A stretch of 21,678 nt of DNA from Sphingomonadaceae bacterium (GTDB lineage Bacteria; Pseudomonadota; Alphaproteobacteria; Sphingomonadales; Sphingomonadaceae), in NCBI GenBank assembly GCA_013821585.1, contig JACDGO010000003.1, positions 1-21,678 of the forward strand, written 5' to 3'. A model generated the notes under the pieces. The model made no database searches, was not told where the DNA came from, and saw only the letters and a list, made by a program, of their open reading frames with translations. Positions 1 through 6,972 of the stretch are shown in pieces. How positions within the stretch are numbered: the first letter of the stretch is position 1; every line of letters begins with the position of its first letter. A program made the translations under genes and the position numbers.

Positions 1-917
1 ACCCGGTCTATGGCCGCACCGGCAATCCGCACGACGTTTCGCGCAGCCCCGGCGGATCGTCGGGCGGGTCGGCGGCGGCGCTGGCAAGCGGGATGGTCGC
101 GCTCGAATACGGGTCCGACATCGGCGGCTCGATCCGCGTGCCCGCGCATTTCTGTGGCGTCTGGGGGCACAAGTCGAGCTTCGGGCTCGTTCCTACCGAA
201 GGGCATTATTTCCCCCGAACCGAAGGCGCGCGCGTCACGATGGGGGTGGCGGGACCGCTCGCGCGCGACGCCGACGATCTCGAACTCGCGCTCGACCTGA
301 CCATCGACCGCCCGATCGCGCCGGCGAAAGTGCCGGGATTGCGCGGCGCGCGCATCCTCGTCCTCGCCGAACATCCGGTCGCGGCGGTCGACAGCGACAT
401 CCGGTCCGTCCTCGCCAGAGCAGCCGAAGTCTGTCTCGCAGACGGGGCGATCGTCTCGCATTCAGGCGCGCTGCCCGATCTCGCCGCGATGCACGGCGAT
501 TATGTCCGCCTCCTTTTGGTCGCGCTCGCGCGCGGCGTAGCGCAGCCGGGGCAGGACGAAATCGCGCTCGCCGGGTGGTTCGATCTGCTCGATACCCAGG
601 CGCGCTACCAGCGCGAGTGGGCGCGCGTCTTCGAGGATTTCGACGCGATCCTCGCGCCGGTCGCGGGCATCCCCGCCTTCGCGCACGACGACACGCCGAT
701 GGCGGAGCGGATCGCGACGATCAACGGCGCCGCGACGCCCTTTGCCACGCAACTCGCCTGGGCGGGACTCGCCAATTACACCGATCTGCCCGCGACGGCC
801 TTTCCCGCGGGGACTACGCCTGAAGGCTTGCCGGTCGGGCTTCAGTTGCTCGCCGCCAAATGGCGGGACAAGACCGCGATCGCGGTCGCGCGGGCGATCC
901 ATCGCGCGCTGGGATGA
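1..917 (+). CDS. Amidase signature family protein, 3' part (5' end outside window)
   Basis: Frame 3 is open from the window edge, so the true start lies upstream; an internal ATG at 93 is not the start because family sequence precedes it. Within the first 45 visible residues are the two hallmarks of the amidase signature family: a GGSSGGS serine/glycine loop (about visible residues 17-23) and GSDIGGSIR (37-45), whose last Ser (codon 129-131) is the expected acyl-enzyme nucleophile of the Ser-cisSer-Lys triad. The triad lysine is off-window. The C-terminal part includes the usual PATAFPAG and GLPVGLQLL segments near the end of such enzymes. The family hydrolyses amides to acid plus ammonia or amine; the substrate cannot be told from sequence. 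It converges with the hydrolase on the minus strand, leaving 24 bp between stop codons. Confidence 0.93.
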   Translation, partial: PVYGRTGNPHDVSRSPGGSSGGSAAALASGMVALEYGSDIGGSIRVPAHFCGVWGHKSSFGLVPTEGHYFPRTEGARVTMGVAGPLARDADDLELALDLTIDRPIAPAKVPGLRGARILVLAEHPVAAVDSDIRSVLARAAEVCLADGAIVSHSGALPDLAAMHGDYVRLLLVALARGVAQPGQDEIALAGWFDLLDTQARYQREWARVFEDFDAILAPVAGIPAFAHDDTPMAERIATINGAATPFATQLAWAGLANYTDLPATAFPAGTTPEGLPVGLQLLAAKWRDKTAIAVARAIHRALG

Positions 918-941
918 TCCCGTCCGGCGTTCGCGAATCGC

Positions 942-1817
942 CTATTTCAACGCGGCCAGCCAGCGGATCACTTCGCTTTCCAACCTGATCCGGTGGTCCG
1001 ACCAGCTATGATCGGTCGCGACGTGCAGTGTCGTCACCTTGGCGCCGTGCGCGGTGCGGATGGCGGCGACGAGCGCGTCGGCTTGCGGCGCGAGCCCGTC
1101 ATCGGACGTCGCGACCAGCAGCGGCATCGCGAGCAGCGCGGGCGCCGCCCGAACGAAGTCGAAAGCGTCCGCGTTCGCGCTCAGTTCGCCATACATGGTT
1201 TCGGGGCTGGTATCCGCGAGCGCTTCGAGACCGTTGTCGCGCAACAGCGGCACCGCCGTGGCGCGCGGCATCCTGCCGATCGCCCCCAGATTGCCCGGCG
1301 AGATCATTGCCGCACCCAGCACCGCCTTGTCATGCGCCGCCGTCAGCGCAGTGACCCAGCCGCCCAGGCTGTGGCCCACGACGACGATGCGCTTAGGGTC
1401 GGCGTTGAGCGCGGCGGCGTTGGCGGGCGCGCGAACGTACGCGATGACCGCGTTTGCATCCTCAAGATCCTGCGCGAAGCGGTAGCTGCCGGGGCTGCCC
1501 CATGATCCGCGATAGTTGAAGGTTATCACCGTCCACCCCGCGCGGCGGATGGCCTGCGCCAGATCGAGGTTCTTTTCGTTTCCCGGCAGGCCGTGGCACA
1601 GTACGACGACCGGATGCGGTCCCGCGCCCGCCGCGACATAGACGACACCGTTGATCGCGACGCCGCCGACGGGCACATGAATAACTTCCATCCGCGCGGG
1701 GTGCGCGGCGTCATGAGCCGGGTCGGTGTAGACGGCCGGGTCGATTTCGGGCGGAACCGCGATCGCTGGCGCGGCGATCACGCCGAACGCCAACGCCAGC
1801 AAGAATCCGTGTCTCAT
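942..1817 (-). CDS. Exported alpha/beta hydrolase
   Basis: This 291-residue protein starts at ATG 1817, with an AAAGGGGG ribosome-binding site about 7 bases upstream. A signal peptide (hydrophobic residues 5-18, cleavage near APAIA at 20) predicts export to the periplasm. The alpha/beta hydrolase core is clear: an HGLPG oxyanion loop (75-79), the GHSLGG nucleophile elbow (Ser150), an acid in the TSDDGLAP segment (239/240) and a histidine in DHSWSDH (270 or 275). The family covers esterases, lipases and peptidases; the SYRFAQDLEDANAV segment resembles dienelactone-hydrolase or acyl-peptidase-like enzymes, but the substrate is unknown. The MOSC gene lies 36 bp upstream on the same strand, so the two may be co-transcribed, with no obvious functional link. 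Confidence 0.9.
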   Translation of the reverse strand: MRHGFLLALAFGVIAAPAIAVPPEIDPAVYTDPAHDAAHPARMEVIHVPVGGVAINGVVYVAAGAGPHPVVVLCHGLPGNEKNLDLAQAIRRAGWTVITFNYRGSWGSPGSYRFAQDLEDANAVIAYVRAPANAAALNADPKRIVVVGHSLGGWVTALTAAHDKAVLGAAMISPGNLGAIGRMPRATAVPLLRDNGLEALADTSPETMYGELSANADAFDFVRAAPALLAMPLLVATSDDGLAPQADALVAAIRTAHGAKVTTLHVATDHSWSDHRIRLESEVIRWLAALK

Positions 1818-1853
1818 CTTTGGCCCCCTTTGCTGAGTCGATTGGCTAGTCTT

Positions 1854-2498
1854 TCAACGGGCGAGCGACAATGCCCGCGCGCGCCACCCGCTGGCCAGCA
1901 CCTCCAGCGCCGCGAGGTCACGCAGGGCCATTTCGTCGTGCTCGCCCTTGCGGTGGATGAGCATCGCGATGACGCGCGCCACGGTCCAGGCCGGGTGCGG
2001 GCGAGCGGTCAGTTCGAGCGCATCGCCTGCCGCAACCACGCCGCCCTCGACCACGCGGTAGTACCAGCCGCAGCGCCCGCTTCTGACCATGGCCGCGACA
2101 ACGCTTGCGTTGCCGAGGCGGTGCGCCTGCTTCCAGCACGGTTGACGCCCCTGCGCGATCTCGACCAGAGCGGCGCCGAGGCGGAAACGGTCGCCGATAC
2201 ACGCCTCCCATTCGGTCAGTCCGGTCGTCGAGATGTTCTCTCCGAACGCGCCTGGCGCGTCGAGAATGGGCAGCGGCCCGAGCGCGTCACGCCACCAGTT
2301 ATAATGATCGCGTGGATAGTGATGGATCGCCTTGTCCGGGCCGCCGTGGACGCTGAGATCGGCTTGCGTATCGCCCTCGATGCCGAGCATGCTGACCCGC
2401 CGCGAACCGTCGGCCGGCGTTTTGGCTATCGCACTGAATTCGCCGCGAGCAATCGGAATGGCCTGCCCGATCAGCACCGATTCGACGACGAAGCGCAT
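1854..2498 (-). CDS. MOSC domain-containing protein (YiiM-like)
   Basis: This 214-residue protein starts at ATG 2498, preceded by an AGGGG site about 7 bases upstream. It has the characteristic MOSC run: GIEGDTQADLSVHGG (about 39-53), the PDKAIHHYPRDHY stretch, GAFGENIS (83-90) and a conserved cysteine in RQPCWK (Cys121). MOSC domains are C-terminal relatives of molybdenum-cofactor sulfurases. The YiiM-type stand-alone proteins take part in Moco-dependent reduction of N-hydroxylated bases such as 6-hydroxylaminopurine, and the cysteine would be the Moco or sulfur ligand. Family membership is firm, the specific role is inferred. Its start faces the CHAP gene across about 128 bp, which must hold divergent promoters. 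Confidence 0.92.
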   Translation of the reverse strand: MRFVVESVLIGQAIPIARGEFSAIAKTPADGSRRVSMLGIEGDTQADLSVHGGPDKAIHHYPRDHYNWWRDALGPLPILDAPGAFGENISTTGLTEWEACIGDRFRLGAALVEIAQGRQPCWKQAHRLGNASVVAAMVRSGRCGWYYRVVEGGVVAAGDALELTARPHPAWTVARVIAMLIHRKGEHDEMALRDLAALEVLASGWRARALSLAR

Positions 2499-2626
2499 TG
2501 GTTGCCCCTAACGCAATCGCTTCATCGCGCCACCCGCGCGGCTCGTCCCGAGTCCGCCCAAGTGGCTATTTCCTATTAACCAATTCCCCGCCAGACGAGG
2601 CTCAGGACGAGGGCGGGGACTTCCAC

Positions 2627-3163
2627 TTGGCTATCCGATTTCACGCGATTCTCGCGGCGCTTACGCTTGCCCTGACGACGGCGTTGCCGACCGCGGCTCA
2701 CGCGCAATATTGGCAATGCGTCGCTTTCGCGCGCGAGACTACCGGTGTCGCGATCCGCGGCAACGCCAACACCTGGTGGGGTCAGGCCGAGGGGCGCTAC
2801 GACCGCGGTCATGCGCCGAAGCCGGGCGCGATCCTCGCGTTCAAGTCGGCCCCCGGGATGCGCGCGGGCCACGTCGCGGTGGTCAGCAAGATCGTCAGCG
2901 ACCGCGAAGTGCTGCTCGACCATGCCAACTGGTCGCGTCCCGGCGGGATCGAGCATGGCGTACGTGCAGTCGACGTCTCGCCCGAAGGCGACTGGAGCCA
3001 GGTCCGCGTGTGGTATGCGAGCCTCGGCGATCTCGGTACGCGCACCAACCCGACCTATGGCTTCATCTATCCGGGCGACGCGCCCGCAGCCGAGCCGCGC
3101 GAGGATCGCGCGCCGTTGCTCAGCCAGGACGTCATTCAGCTGGCGATGCTGGAATCCCGCTAA
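2627..3163 (+). CDS. Secreted CHAP domain protein (predicted cysteine amidase/peptidase)
   Basis: I place the start at TTG 2627. It opens exactly at a signal peptide (hydrophobic residues 8-20, cleavage after AHA at 26), with a purine-rich AGGACGAGGGCGGGG stretch upstream. The longer frame from another TTG at 2498 would put 43 unlikely residues before the signal. The mature protein begins with a CHAP core: catalytic Cys in YWQCVAFAR (Cys31), PGAILAF (67-72) and catalytic His in AGHVAVV (His82), then LDHANW. CHAP domains are NlpC/P60-related amidases or endopeptidases that often cut peptidoglycan peptides, so a periplasmic cell-wall role is likely. At 178 residues it is one domain without a visible binding module. 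Its 3' end overlaps the 3' end of the convergent DUF3297 gene by 32 bp. Confidence 0.88.
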   Translation: MAIRFHAILAALTLALTTALPTAAHAQYWQCVAFARETTGVAIRGNANTWWGQAEGRYDRGHAPKPGAILAFKSAPGMRAGHVAVVSKIVSDREVLLDHANWSRPGGIEHGVRAVDVSPEGDWSQVRVWYASLGDLGTRTNPTYGFIYPGDAPAAEPREDRAPLLSQDVIQLAMLESR

Positions 3164-3425
3164 GCTTTGTATCGTCTTTGGCGTCCTGCTTGTCGAGGAA
3201 CCAGACCTCGACCGGCCCGGTCAGCCTGATCGTCAGCGGCGCGCCCCTGCGGTCGACCTTCTTGCCCAGCGCGACGCGGATCCACCCTTCCGAGATGCAA
3301 TATTCATCGACGTCGGTGCGCTCGTTTCCCTTGAAGCGAACGCCGATGCCGCGCGCGAGCGCGTCAGCGTCATGGAATTCGCTCGCGGGATTGGTGGCGA
3401 GGCGGTCGGGGGGTGTATCGGGCAT
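3132..3425 (-). CDS. DUF3297 family protein
   Basis: This 97-residue protein starts at ATG 3425 and matches the small DUF3297 family from the N-terminal TPPDRLATNP, through ALARGIGVRFKG and DEYCISEGWIRVALGKKVDRRG, to PLTIRLTGPVEVWF. The family is widespread in proteobacteria and has no established function that I know of. No strong Shine-Dalgarno sequence is visible. Only about 20 bp separate its start codon from a duplicated tRNA-Ala 3' end, so before the proposed island insertion this gene probably sat directly downstream of tRNA-Ala on the same strand. Its present promoter must lie inside the island end or in the 3426-3570 stretch. Confidence 0.88.
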   Translation of the reverse strand: MPDTPPDRLATNPASEFHDADALARGIGVRFKGNERTDVDEYCISEGWIRVALGKKVDRRGAPLTIRLTGPVEVWFLDKQDAKDDTKLSGIPASPAE

Positions 3426-3444
3426 GAGCGCGCTTTCGATAAGT

Positions 3445-3469
3445 TCCGGCGGGGTGGTGGAGCTGAGCG
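3445..3469 (-). repeat. Duplicated 3' end of tRNA-Ala (outer att site)
   Basis: This 25-bp segment matches 6742-6766, the 3' end of the tRNA-Ala gene plus 10 bp beyond it, with one mismatch at 3450. The uninterrupted core is GGGGTGGTGGAGCTGAGCG, 19 bp at 3451-3469 and 6748-6766, in the same orientation. Weaker similarity runs into the T-arm at 3472-3478 (30 of 34 positions overall). It cannot form a functional tRNA. Tyrosine recombinases that target tRNA 3' ends leave this kind of truncated copy at the far end of the inserted DNA. Confidence 0.8.
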
Positions 3470-3571
3470 CTATCTAACTAAACGTTCGCGATAGTTCGCC
3501 TTCGTCCTAACAACGTCATCTCTTCCCTACAAAACACCGCCTGCTAAATCGGGGTGGTTCGTTGACGTTCG

Positions 3572-3889
3572 TCACTTGCCGCGGCATAGTGGCGCTTCGT
3601 CAGACACTTCAATGATATGCCCCCGCGCGTGCGGTCTGTCGAATCGGGCGGATGCGGCGAAAAGTGGAAGCTCTGGCTCTGAGTCGTGGCCGATCGCCTG
3701 CTCGATCGTTTGCCTCGCGGCCAGTGCCATCGTGCGTGGCTTACGTTCGCCGTCCGCGATCGCGCGAAGGACTTCGTTGCGCAGCTCCTCGCTGCCGGCG
3801 CGGACAGCCTCCCCGTCGCGGCGCTCAAGGTCGATAAGCTGCGCAACGCGGAGCTTAATCTCCGTCTCGATTCGGGACAGGTTGAGCAA
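3572..3889 (-). CDS. Hypothetical protein, unrecognised
   Basis: This frame encodes about 105 residues from a TTG codon at 3889 and stays open back to 3934, so the start is uncertain; there is no good ribosome-binding site and the first internal ATG is far downstream. The composition looks like a real protein: an N-terminal charged helical region (RIETEIKLRVAQLIDLERRD) continuing through EELRNEVLRAIADGERKPRTM, without the arginine/serine excess of the overlapping frames. I do not recognise a family. It lies just inside the left border of the proposed island, divergent from the PEP-CTERM gene, and may be a 5'-truncated remnant. Confidence 0.4.
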   Translation of the reverse strand: MLNLSRIETEIKLRVAQLIDLERRDGEAVRAGSEELRNEVLRAIADGERKPRTMALAARQTIEQAIGHDSEPELPLFAASARFDRPHARGHIIEVSDEAPLCRGK

Positions 3890-3954
3890 TCTCAGGGCTT
3901 TGCCGGTCGTTAGGCTCGTTGTAGCGTCTTTCGGTCAATCCGGAGTTTTGTATC

Positions 3955-4638
3955 ATGATTCGTCGCGTTACCGCCATGCTAGCTGTCGCCGCGTCGGCAA
4001 CATTTGCGTCCGCACCGGCACAAGCCGTCGTGATCGCTCCCGGCACCTCAGGGTTGATCTTCACGCCGTTTGTTTCAGCGACACAGGGAACGCTCCTTGC
4101 ATCGACTTCCGTTTCCGGCACTGCGCTGACGTTTGCGGGATTGCTTCGGGCGGCGGTCTACCGGAACACGGCGGGCACGCTAGACTTCTATTACCAAGTT
4201 GCCCGGACCGGGGCTGGTTCGGATGGAAACCAGATGATCGACTCTTTTACGGGTGCGGATTTTTCCGGCTACACCGTCGATGGTTTCGTCAGCACAGCTG
4301 ATCCTGATGGCGGCGGTATATTCACTGCGGAGAACAACCCCGGCGGCTCGACGACGACGACGGGACGAAGCTCGACCGGCGTAACGCTCCAGACGGATTT
4401 TGGAACCAACGGGCTAGTGGACACTGAGAATAGCGCGACATACATCTTCCGGACCAATGCTCTCGACTTCACGCGCGGAACTTTCGGCGTCATCGACGGG
4501 TCGACATTTTCAGGCTTTGCCTACGAGCCGACGGCTGTCCCTGAGCCCGCCGCCTGGGCTATGCTTATCGGCGGCTTCGGCCTGACCGGCGCGTCGCTGC
4601 GTTATCGCCGACGGCGGACGAACGTCGTCTTCGCCTGA
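3955..4638 (+). CDS. PEPxxWA-CTERM sorting domain-containing exported protein
   Basis: This 227-residue protein starts at ATG 3955, with GGAG 9 bases upstream. A signal peptide (cleavage near AQA at 24) leads into a Gly/Thr/Ser-rich, low-charge body with no recognised enzyme motif. The C-terminus is the textbook exosortase signal: VPEPAAWAML (195-204), a hydrophobic helix GGFGLTGASL, then a basic tail RYRRRR. The PEPxxWA variant is typical of sphingomonads and related alphaproteobacteria. Such proteins are exported and processed by an exosortase (EpsH/XrtA type), often alongside exopolysaccharide or surface-layer production; no exosortase is encoded in this window. A strong terminator follows directly. 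The function of the body domain is unknown. Confidence 0.9.
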   Translation: MIRRVTAMLAVAASATFASAPAQAVVIAPGTSGLIFTPFVSATQGTLLASTSVSGTALTFAGLLRAAVYRNTAGTLDFYYQVARTGAGSDGNQMIDSFTGADFSGYTVDGFVSTADPDGGGIFTAENNPGGSTTTTGRSSTGVTLQTDFGTNGLVDTENSATYIFRTNALDFTRGTFGVIDGSTFSGFAYEPTAVPEPAAWAMLIGGFGLTGASLRYRRRRTNVVFA

Positions 4639-4663
4639 GCTGGGTTAGGAAACGGACGCCAAG

Positions 4664-4693
4664 CGCCTCTCGGAGAAATCCGGGAGGCGTTTT
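4664..4693 (+). terminator. Rho-independent terminator of the PEP-CTERM gene
   Basis: An 11-bp stem (4664-4674 with 4679-4689, one G-U pair) closes on a GAAA tetraloop and is followed by TTTT at 4690-4693. It lies 25 bp after the PEP-CTERM stop codon, making that gene a single transcription unit. Confidence 0.85.
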
Positions 4694-4773
4694 CGTGTCG
4701 GGTCGCTTTCGACTCTGCACTGATCGGTAGGCTCCCCATGCCGAGCGAGGCATTTGAACTGCGCGCCCTATTT

Positions 4774-4790
4774 GCTCGTTAACAACGAGC
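4774..4790. repeat. Perfect 17-bp inverted repeat upstream of the PilZ pseudogene
   Basis: GCTCGTT-AAC-AACGAGC is a perfect 7-bp inverted repeat around a 3-bp centre, about 35 bp before the PilZ start codon. It could be an operator or a small hairpin; nothing identifies the regulator. Confidence 0.4.
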
Positions 4791-4825
4791 CAGTTACAAA
4801 GGAACGCGGGCGCAGATTATAATAA

Positions 4826-5141
4826 ATGACTGACCAAGATGGACAAAAGCGAAACGCACCCCGCGCGCCTGTGAGCCTTTTGGCCACGATGCGGGTATTT
4901 GGGTATCTGGCGACTTACAGAAGTTTCAGCTCGATGTGCTGGACCTTTCGAAATCGGGCTTCCGCGCAGCGACAAGTTGGACCCTCCACGTCGGCGAACA
5001 CGTGTATATCCAAATCCCGACTTTGCAGCCTCCGAAGCAAAGGTGTCCCGCAGGGATGGCTCGACCTATGGCTTTGCCTCCGTCAAGCCGCTGCATGACT
5101 CCGTGCGAGAATTGATCGCTACGCGTTATGACCGGCAGTAA
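4826..5141 (+). pseudogene. PilZ domain protein, broken by two frameshifts
   Basis: Conceptual reading across three frames recovers one PilZ domain of about 105 residues. Frame one from ATG 4826 gives the RxxxR motif (RNAPR) and a first strand (LLATMRVFGYLATYR). Near 4916-4930 the reading moves to the next frame, giving LDVLDLSKSGFRAATSW, with the c-di-GMP-binding DxSxxG motif as DLSKSG, then LHVGEHVYIQIP. Near 5028-5036 it moves again to give EAKVSRRDGSTYGFASVKPL and the C-terminal helix to the TAA at 5139-5141. Both shifts fit single-base deletions. PilZ domains are c-di-GMP effectors controlling motility or exopolysaccharide. No single frame carries both binding motifs, so the gene should be non-functional unless the shifts are sequencing errors. 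Confidence 0.75.
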
Positions 5142-5341
5142 GTTAAACTAAAGCCGCTTGCAGCATGCGCTTCGGGGGTGCCACGTTGCCCCCGTGCCGT
5201 CGGGACTCGACGTCGATCATGGCGTGACACCGACGCGAGGATCGCCTCAGGTCCTCTACAGCCCCAAAAATTTGGAACCGTCGGATATGGCTGGTTAATC
5301 GAGAGTCTGGCACATGCTCAACCGATGACAATGAGAAGAGA

Positions 5342-5521
5342 ATGATGTCCAACGCCAAAGCCCTTGCCCACTTCCGCCAGTTCTGTGAAGCGCAGGTCAA
5401 TATTGTGGACCAGGATTCCGGCCTCAACGTCGCCGATCTCTATCGCATTCTCGCACTAGCGGAGCGCGGGGCCGGCCTGCTTACAGCTCCATTCGAACGC
5501 ACGAGGAGAACCGCTCCTTGA
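5342..5521 (+). CDS. Small hypothetical protein, C-terminus probably frameshifted
   Basis: A 59-codon ORF starts at ATG 5342 (a second ATG follows at once) behind a GAGAAGAG purine stretch. The sequence is natural-looking: SNAKALAHFRQFCEAQVNI, then LNVADLYRILALAERGAGLL, mostly helical. The last residues (RTRRTAP) look out of frame. Moving by one base just before 5503 gives EENRSLKLAHINRQA and a TAG at 5548-5550, a more plausible end, so a one-base deletion may have shortened the protein. I do not recognise the family. It lies inside the proposed island, after the PilZ pseudogene. Confidence 0.5.
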   Translation: MMSNAKALAHFRQFCEAQVNIVDQDSGLNVADLYRILALAERGAGLLTAPFERTRRTAP

Positions 5522-5533
5522 AACTCGCCCACA

Positions 5534-5716
5534 TCAATCGCCAAGCTTAGTCCCGAGGATCGGCGTCACTTCCTTCCGCGCCAGCTCACAAACCCGCCGC
5601 AGCATCTCGCCGTTCAAGTCGCCATCCGGGTCGATCGGCTGATCGTCCGCGAAGCGTGCAGCGAACTGCTCGGCGGCCTCGATGATCTGTTCGTCGGTGA
5701 TTGCCATGCCTGCCAT
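5534..5716 (-). CDS. Small hypothetical protein
   Basis: A 60-residue acidic ORF starts at ATG 5716, or at a second ATG three codons later. The sequence AITDEQIIEAAEQFAARFADDQPIDPDGDLNGEMLRRVCELARKEV predicts two or three amphipathic helices around a short acidic loop, and its codon use and composition look like real coding sequence. No family is recognised. Its 3' end approaches the 5342-5521 ORF tail to tail. It is too short for function to be inferred. Confidence 0.5.
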   Translation of the reverse strand: MAGMAITDEQIIEAAEQFAARFADDQPIDPDGDLNGEMLRRVCELARKEVTPILGTKLGD

Positions 5717-5845
5717 ATTGGCAAATCCCGAAGGGGCCGTCTATCAGGTCGGCATGTCGGCAACGCGCTTGGACGCTGCCGAAGTTTTCACTGGCGGACA
5801 TCTTCGAAGCCGACAATGGCGAACCCGGCCTTCGACGGAGCACCA

Positions 5846-6385
5846 GTGTCACTTACCTTTACCCATGCGTGCGTGCCGATCGCCGTTATGGTGGCGGTTG
5901 TCCGGCGACCGGTCTCAGTTAGACTTATGATCGTCGCAGTGGGAGCGGCCATGGCGCCTGACTTGGATGCACTTATGCATCCGCTCTTTGGCGTCGCGCG
6001 CGCATCGCTTTACAGCCATCGCGGATTTTCCCATTCTTTGTTCGTCGCGATCGCCTTTGGTGCATTGGCGGCGGCTTGCCACCGCCAGCTAGGAGTTCGT
6101 GCGCTAACCGCGTTCGTCGCGGTCGCAGCCGCGATGGCCAGCCATGGTTTGATGGATATGATGACTGATGGCGGAAAGCCGGTAGCTTATCTCTGGCCTA
6201 TCACTTCGCTGCGATTTTTTGCCGACTGGCGACCTCTTCCTGGCAGCGGAGTTCAATATCCGTCCCACCTTGCTGAGGTAGCTAGCCGAACCGGACCTGA
6301 GATAGCCCACGTGATTCTACCGATGATGCTCATAGCAATCTCAACTCGCGGCTGCCTGCTGATCATTCACAGTCTCCGCCGTTAA
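5846..6385 (+). CDS. YdjM/DUF457-like membrane-bound metal-dependent hydrolase
   Basis: I place the start at GTG 5846, with GGAG 5 bases upstream; an in-frame ATG at 5816 would add ten residues and has no ribosome-binding site. The protein of about 179 residues matches the COG1988 family (YdjM, also described as LexA-regulated inner-membrane hydrolases): an N-terminal THA, APDLDAL (37-43), HRGFSHS (58-64) and SHGLMDMMTDGG (99-110). These His and Asp residues form a predicted metal site between transmembrane helices (about 8-20, 26-38, 65-77, 86-99 and a C-terminal helix near 160-172). The biochemical activity of the family is not established. It is the best-preserved gene in the proposed island and ends 2 bp from the convergent ORF. 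Confidence 0.8.
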   Translation: MSLTFTHACVPIAVMVAVVRRPVSVRLMIVAVGAAMAPDLDALMHPLFGVARASLYSHRGFSHSLFVAIAFGALAAACHRQLGVRALTAFVAVAAAMASHGLMDMMTDGGKPVAYLWPITSLRFFADWRPLPGSGVQYPSHLAEVASRTGPEIAHVILPMMLIAISTRGCLLIIHSLRR

Positions 6386-6387
6386 AG

Positions 6388-6600
6388 CTACATCGCACGG
6401 AAGGCGCGGTCGGCTTGCCGATCCCGCCGCGGATTAAGCTCGCGTGCCATCATCCCCCTGAAGGCAGCGGCTGAGATGTCGAGGGCGGCATGTTCGCCCG
6501 TGATGTCAATTAGCGCGCACATTATCCCTGTGACTTCGCCTACCGTGATGGCATCCTGACCGCCCTGAGCGGGCACCAGGATTGTATCGTCACCTTCCAT
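6388..6600 (-). CDS. Small hypothetical protein next to the island border
   Basis: A 70-residue ORF starts at ATG 6600. The sequence is protein-like (DDTILVPAQGGQDAITVGEVTGIMCALIDITGEHAALDISAAAFRGMMARELN), with small-residue-rich helices. No family is recognised and no strong ribosome-binding site is seen. The frame stays open upstream into 6601-6690 without a start codon, and another frame there has an ATG near 6650, so the 5' end may be altered. It is the last ORF before the right border. Confidence 0.45.
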   Translation of the reverse strand: MEGDDTILVPAQGGQDAITVGEVTGIMCALIDITGEHAALDISAAAFRGMMARELNPRRDRQADRAFRAM

Positions 6601-6674
6601 GCGCTCAGGTACTCCATTTCCGAATGGGTCTGAACGCTCTGGGTCGCCATTGGACGCAACCGATCGCGCCGATC

Positions 6675-6695
6675 TGTGGGAACTTATGTGGGAAC
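6675..6695. repeat. Tandem TGTGGGAAC repeat near the tRNA border
   Basis: TGTGGGAAC occurs at 6675-6683 and again at 6687-6695, a 12-bp period, about 50 bp inside the island from the tRNA 3' end. Short direct repeats at this distance from the core are the usual form of integrase arm-binding sites. That reading is inferred. Confidence 0.45.
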
Positions 6696-6751
6696 AGACT
6701 TCAGCGTTTCAGGAAGTACCTAATCAATTCAGTATCTTAAGTCCGGTGGGG

Positions 6752-6827
<76 letters not shown>

Positions 6828-6972
6828 GTCCACCGGCCGCACGCCGGGGCGCGCGAAGGCGCTCCCCTTAGCGATGCCCTTGAGCCGATGCAACGGCTCG
6901 AGCACGGATCGCCGTCCTTGCGGCGACGCCCGGCCTTCGCCTATGCGCGCCCATTATCCGCTGGAGATTTTC

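Noticed and set aside
1593..2579. 328-residue plus-strand frame opposite the hydrolase and MOSC genes
   Set aside because: It is antisense to two genes with clear catalytic motifs and has no motif of its own.
3484..3570. Two GTTC-N6-GTTC pairs (3484-3497, 3557-3570) as possible LexA boxes
   Set aside because: The spacer is 6 rather than the required 7, and neither lies ahead of a recognisable SOS gene.
5143..5427. 94-residue minus-strand frame in the island
   Set aside because: It overlaps the start of the better-supported 5342 ORF, has an irregular composition and no ribosome-binding site; 5142-5341 otherwise shows no gene.
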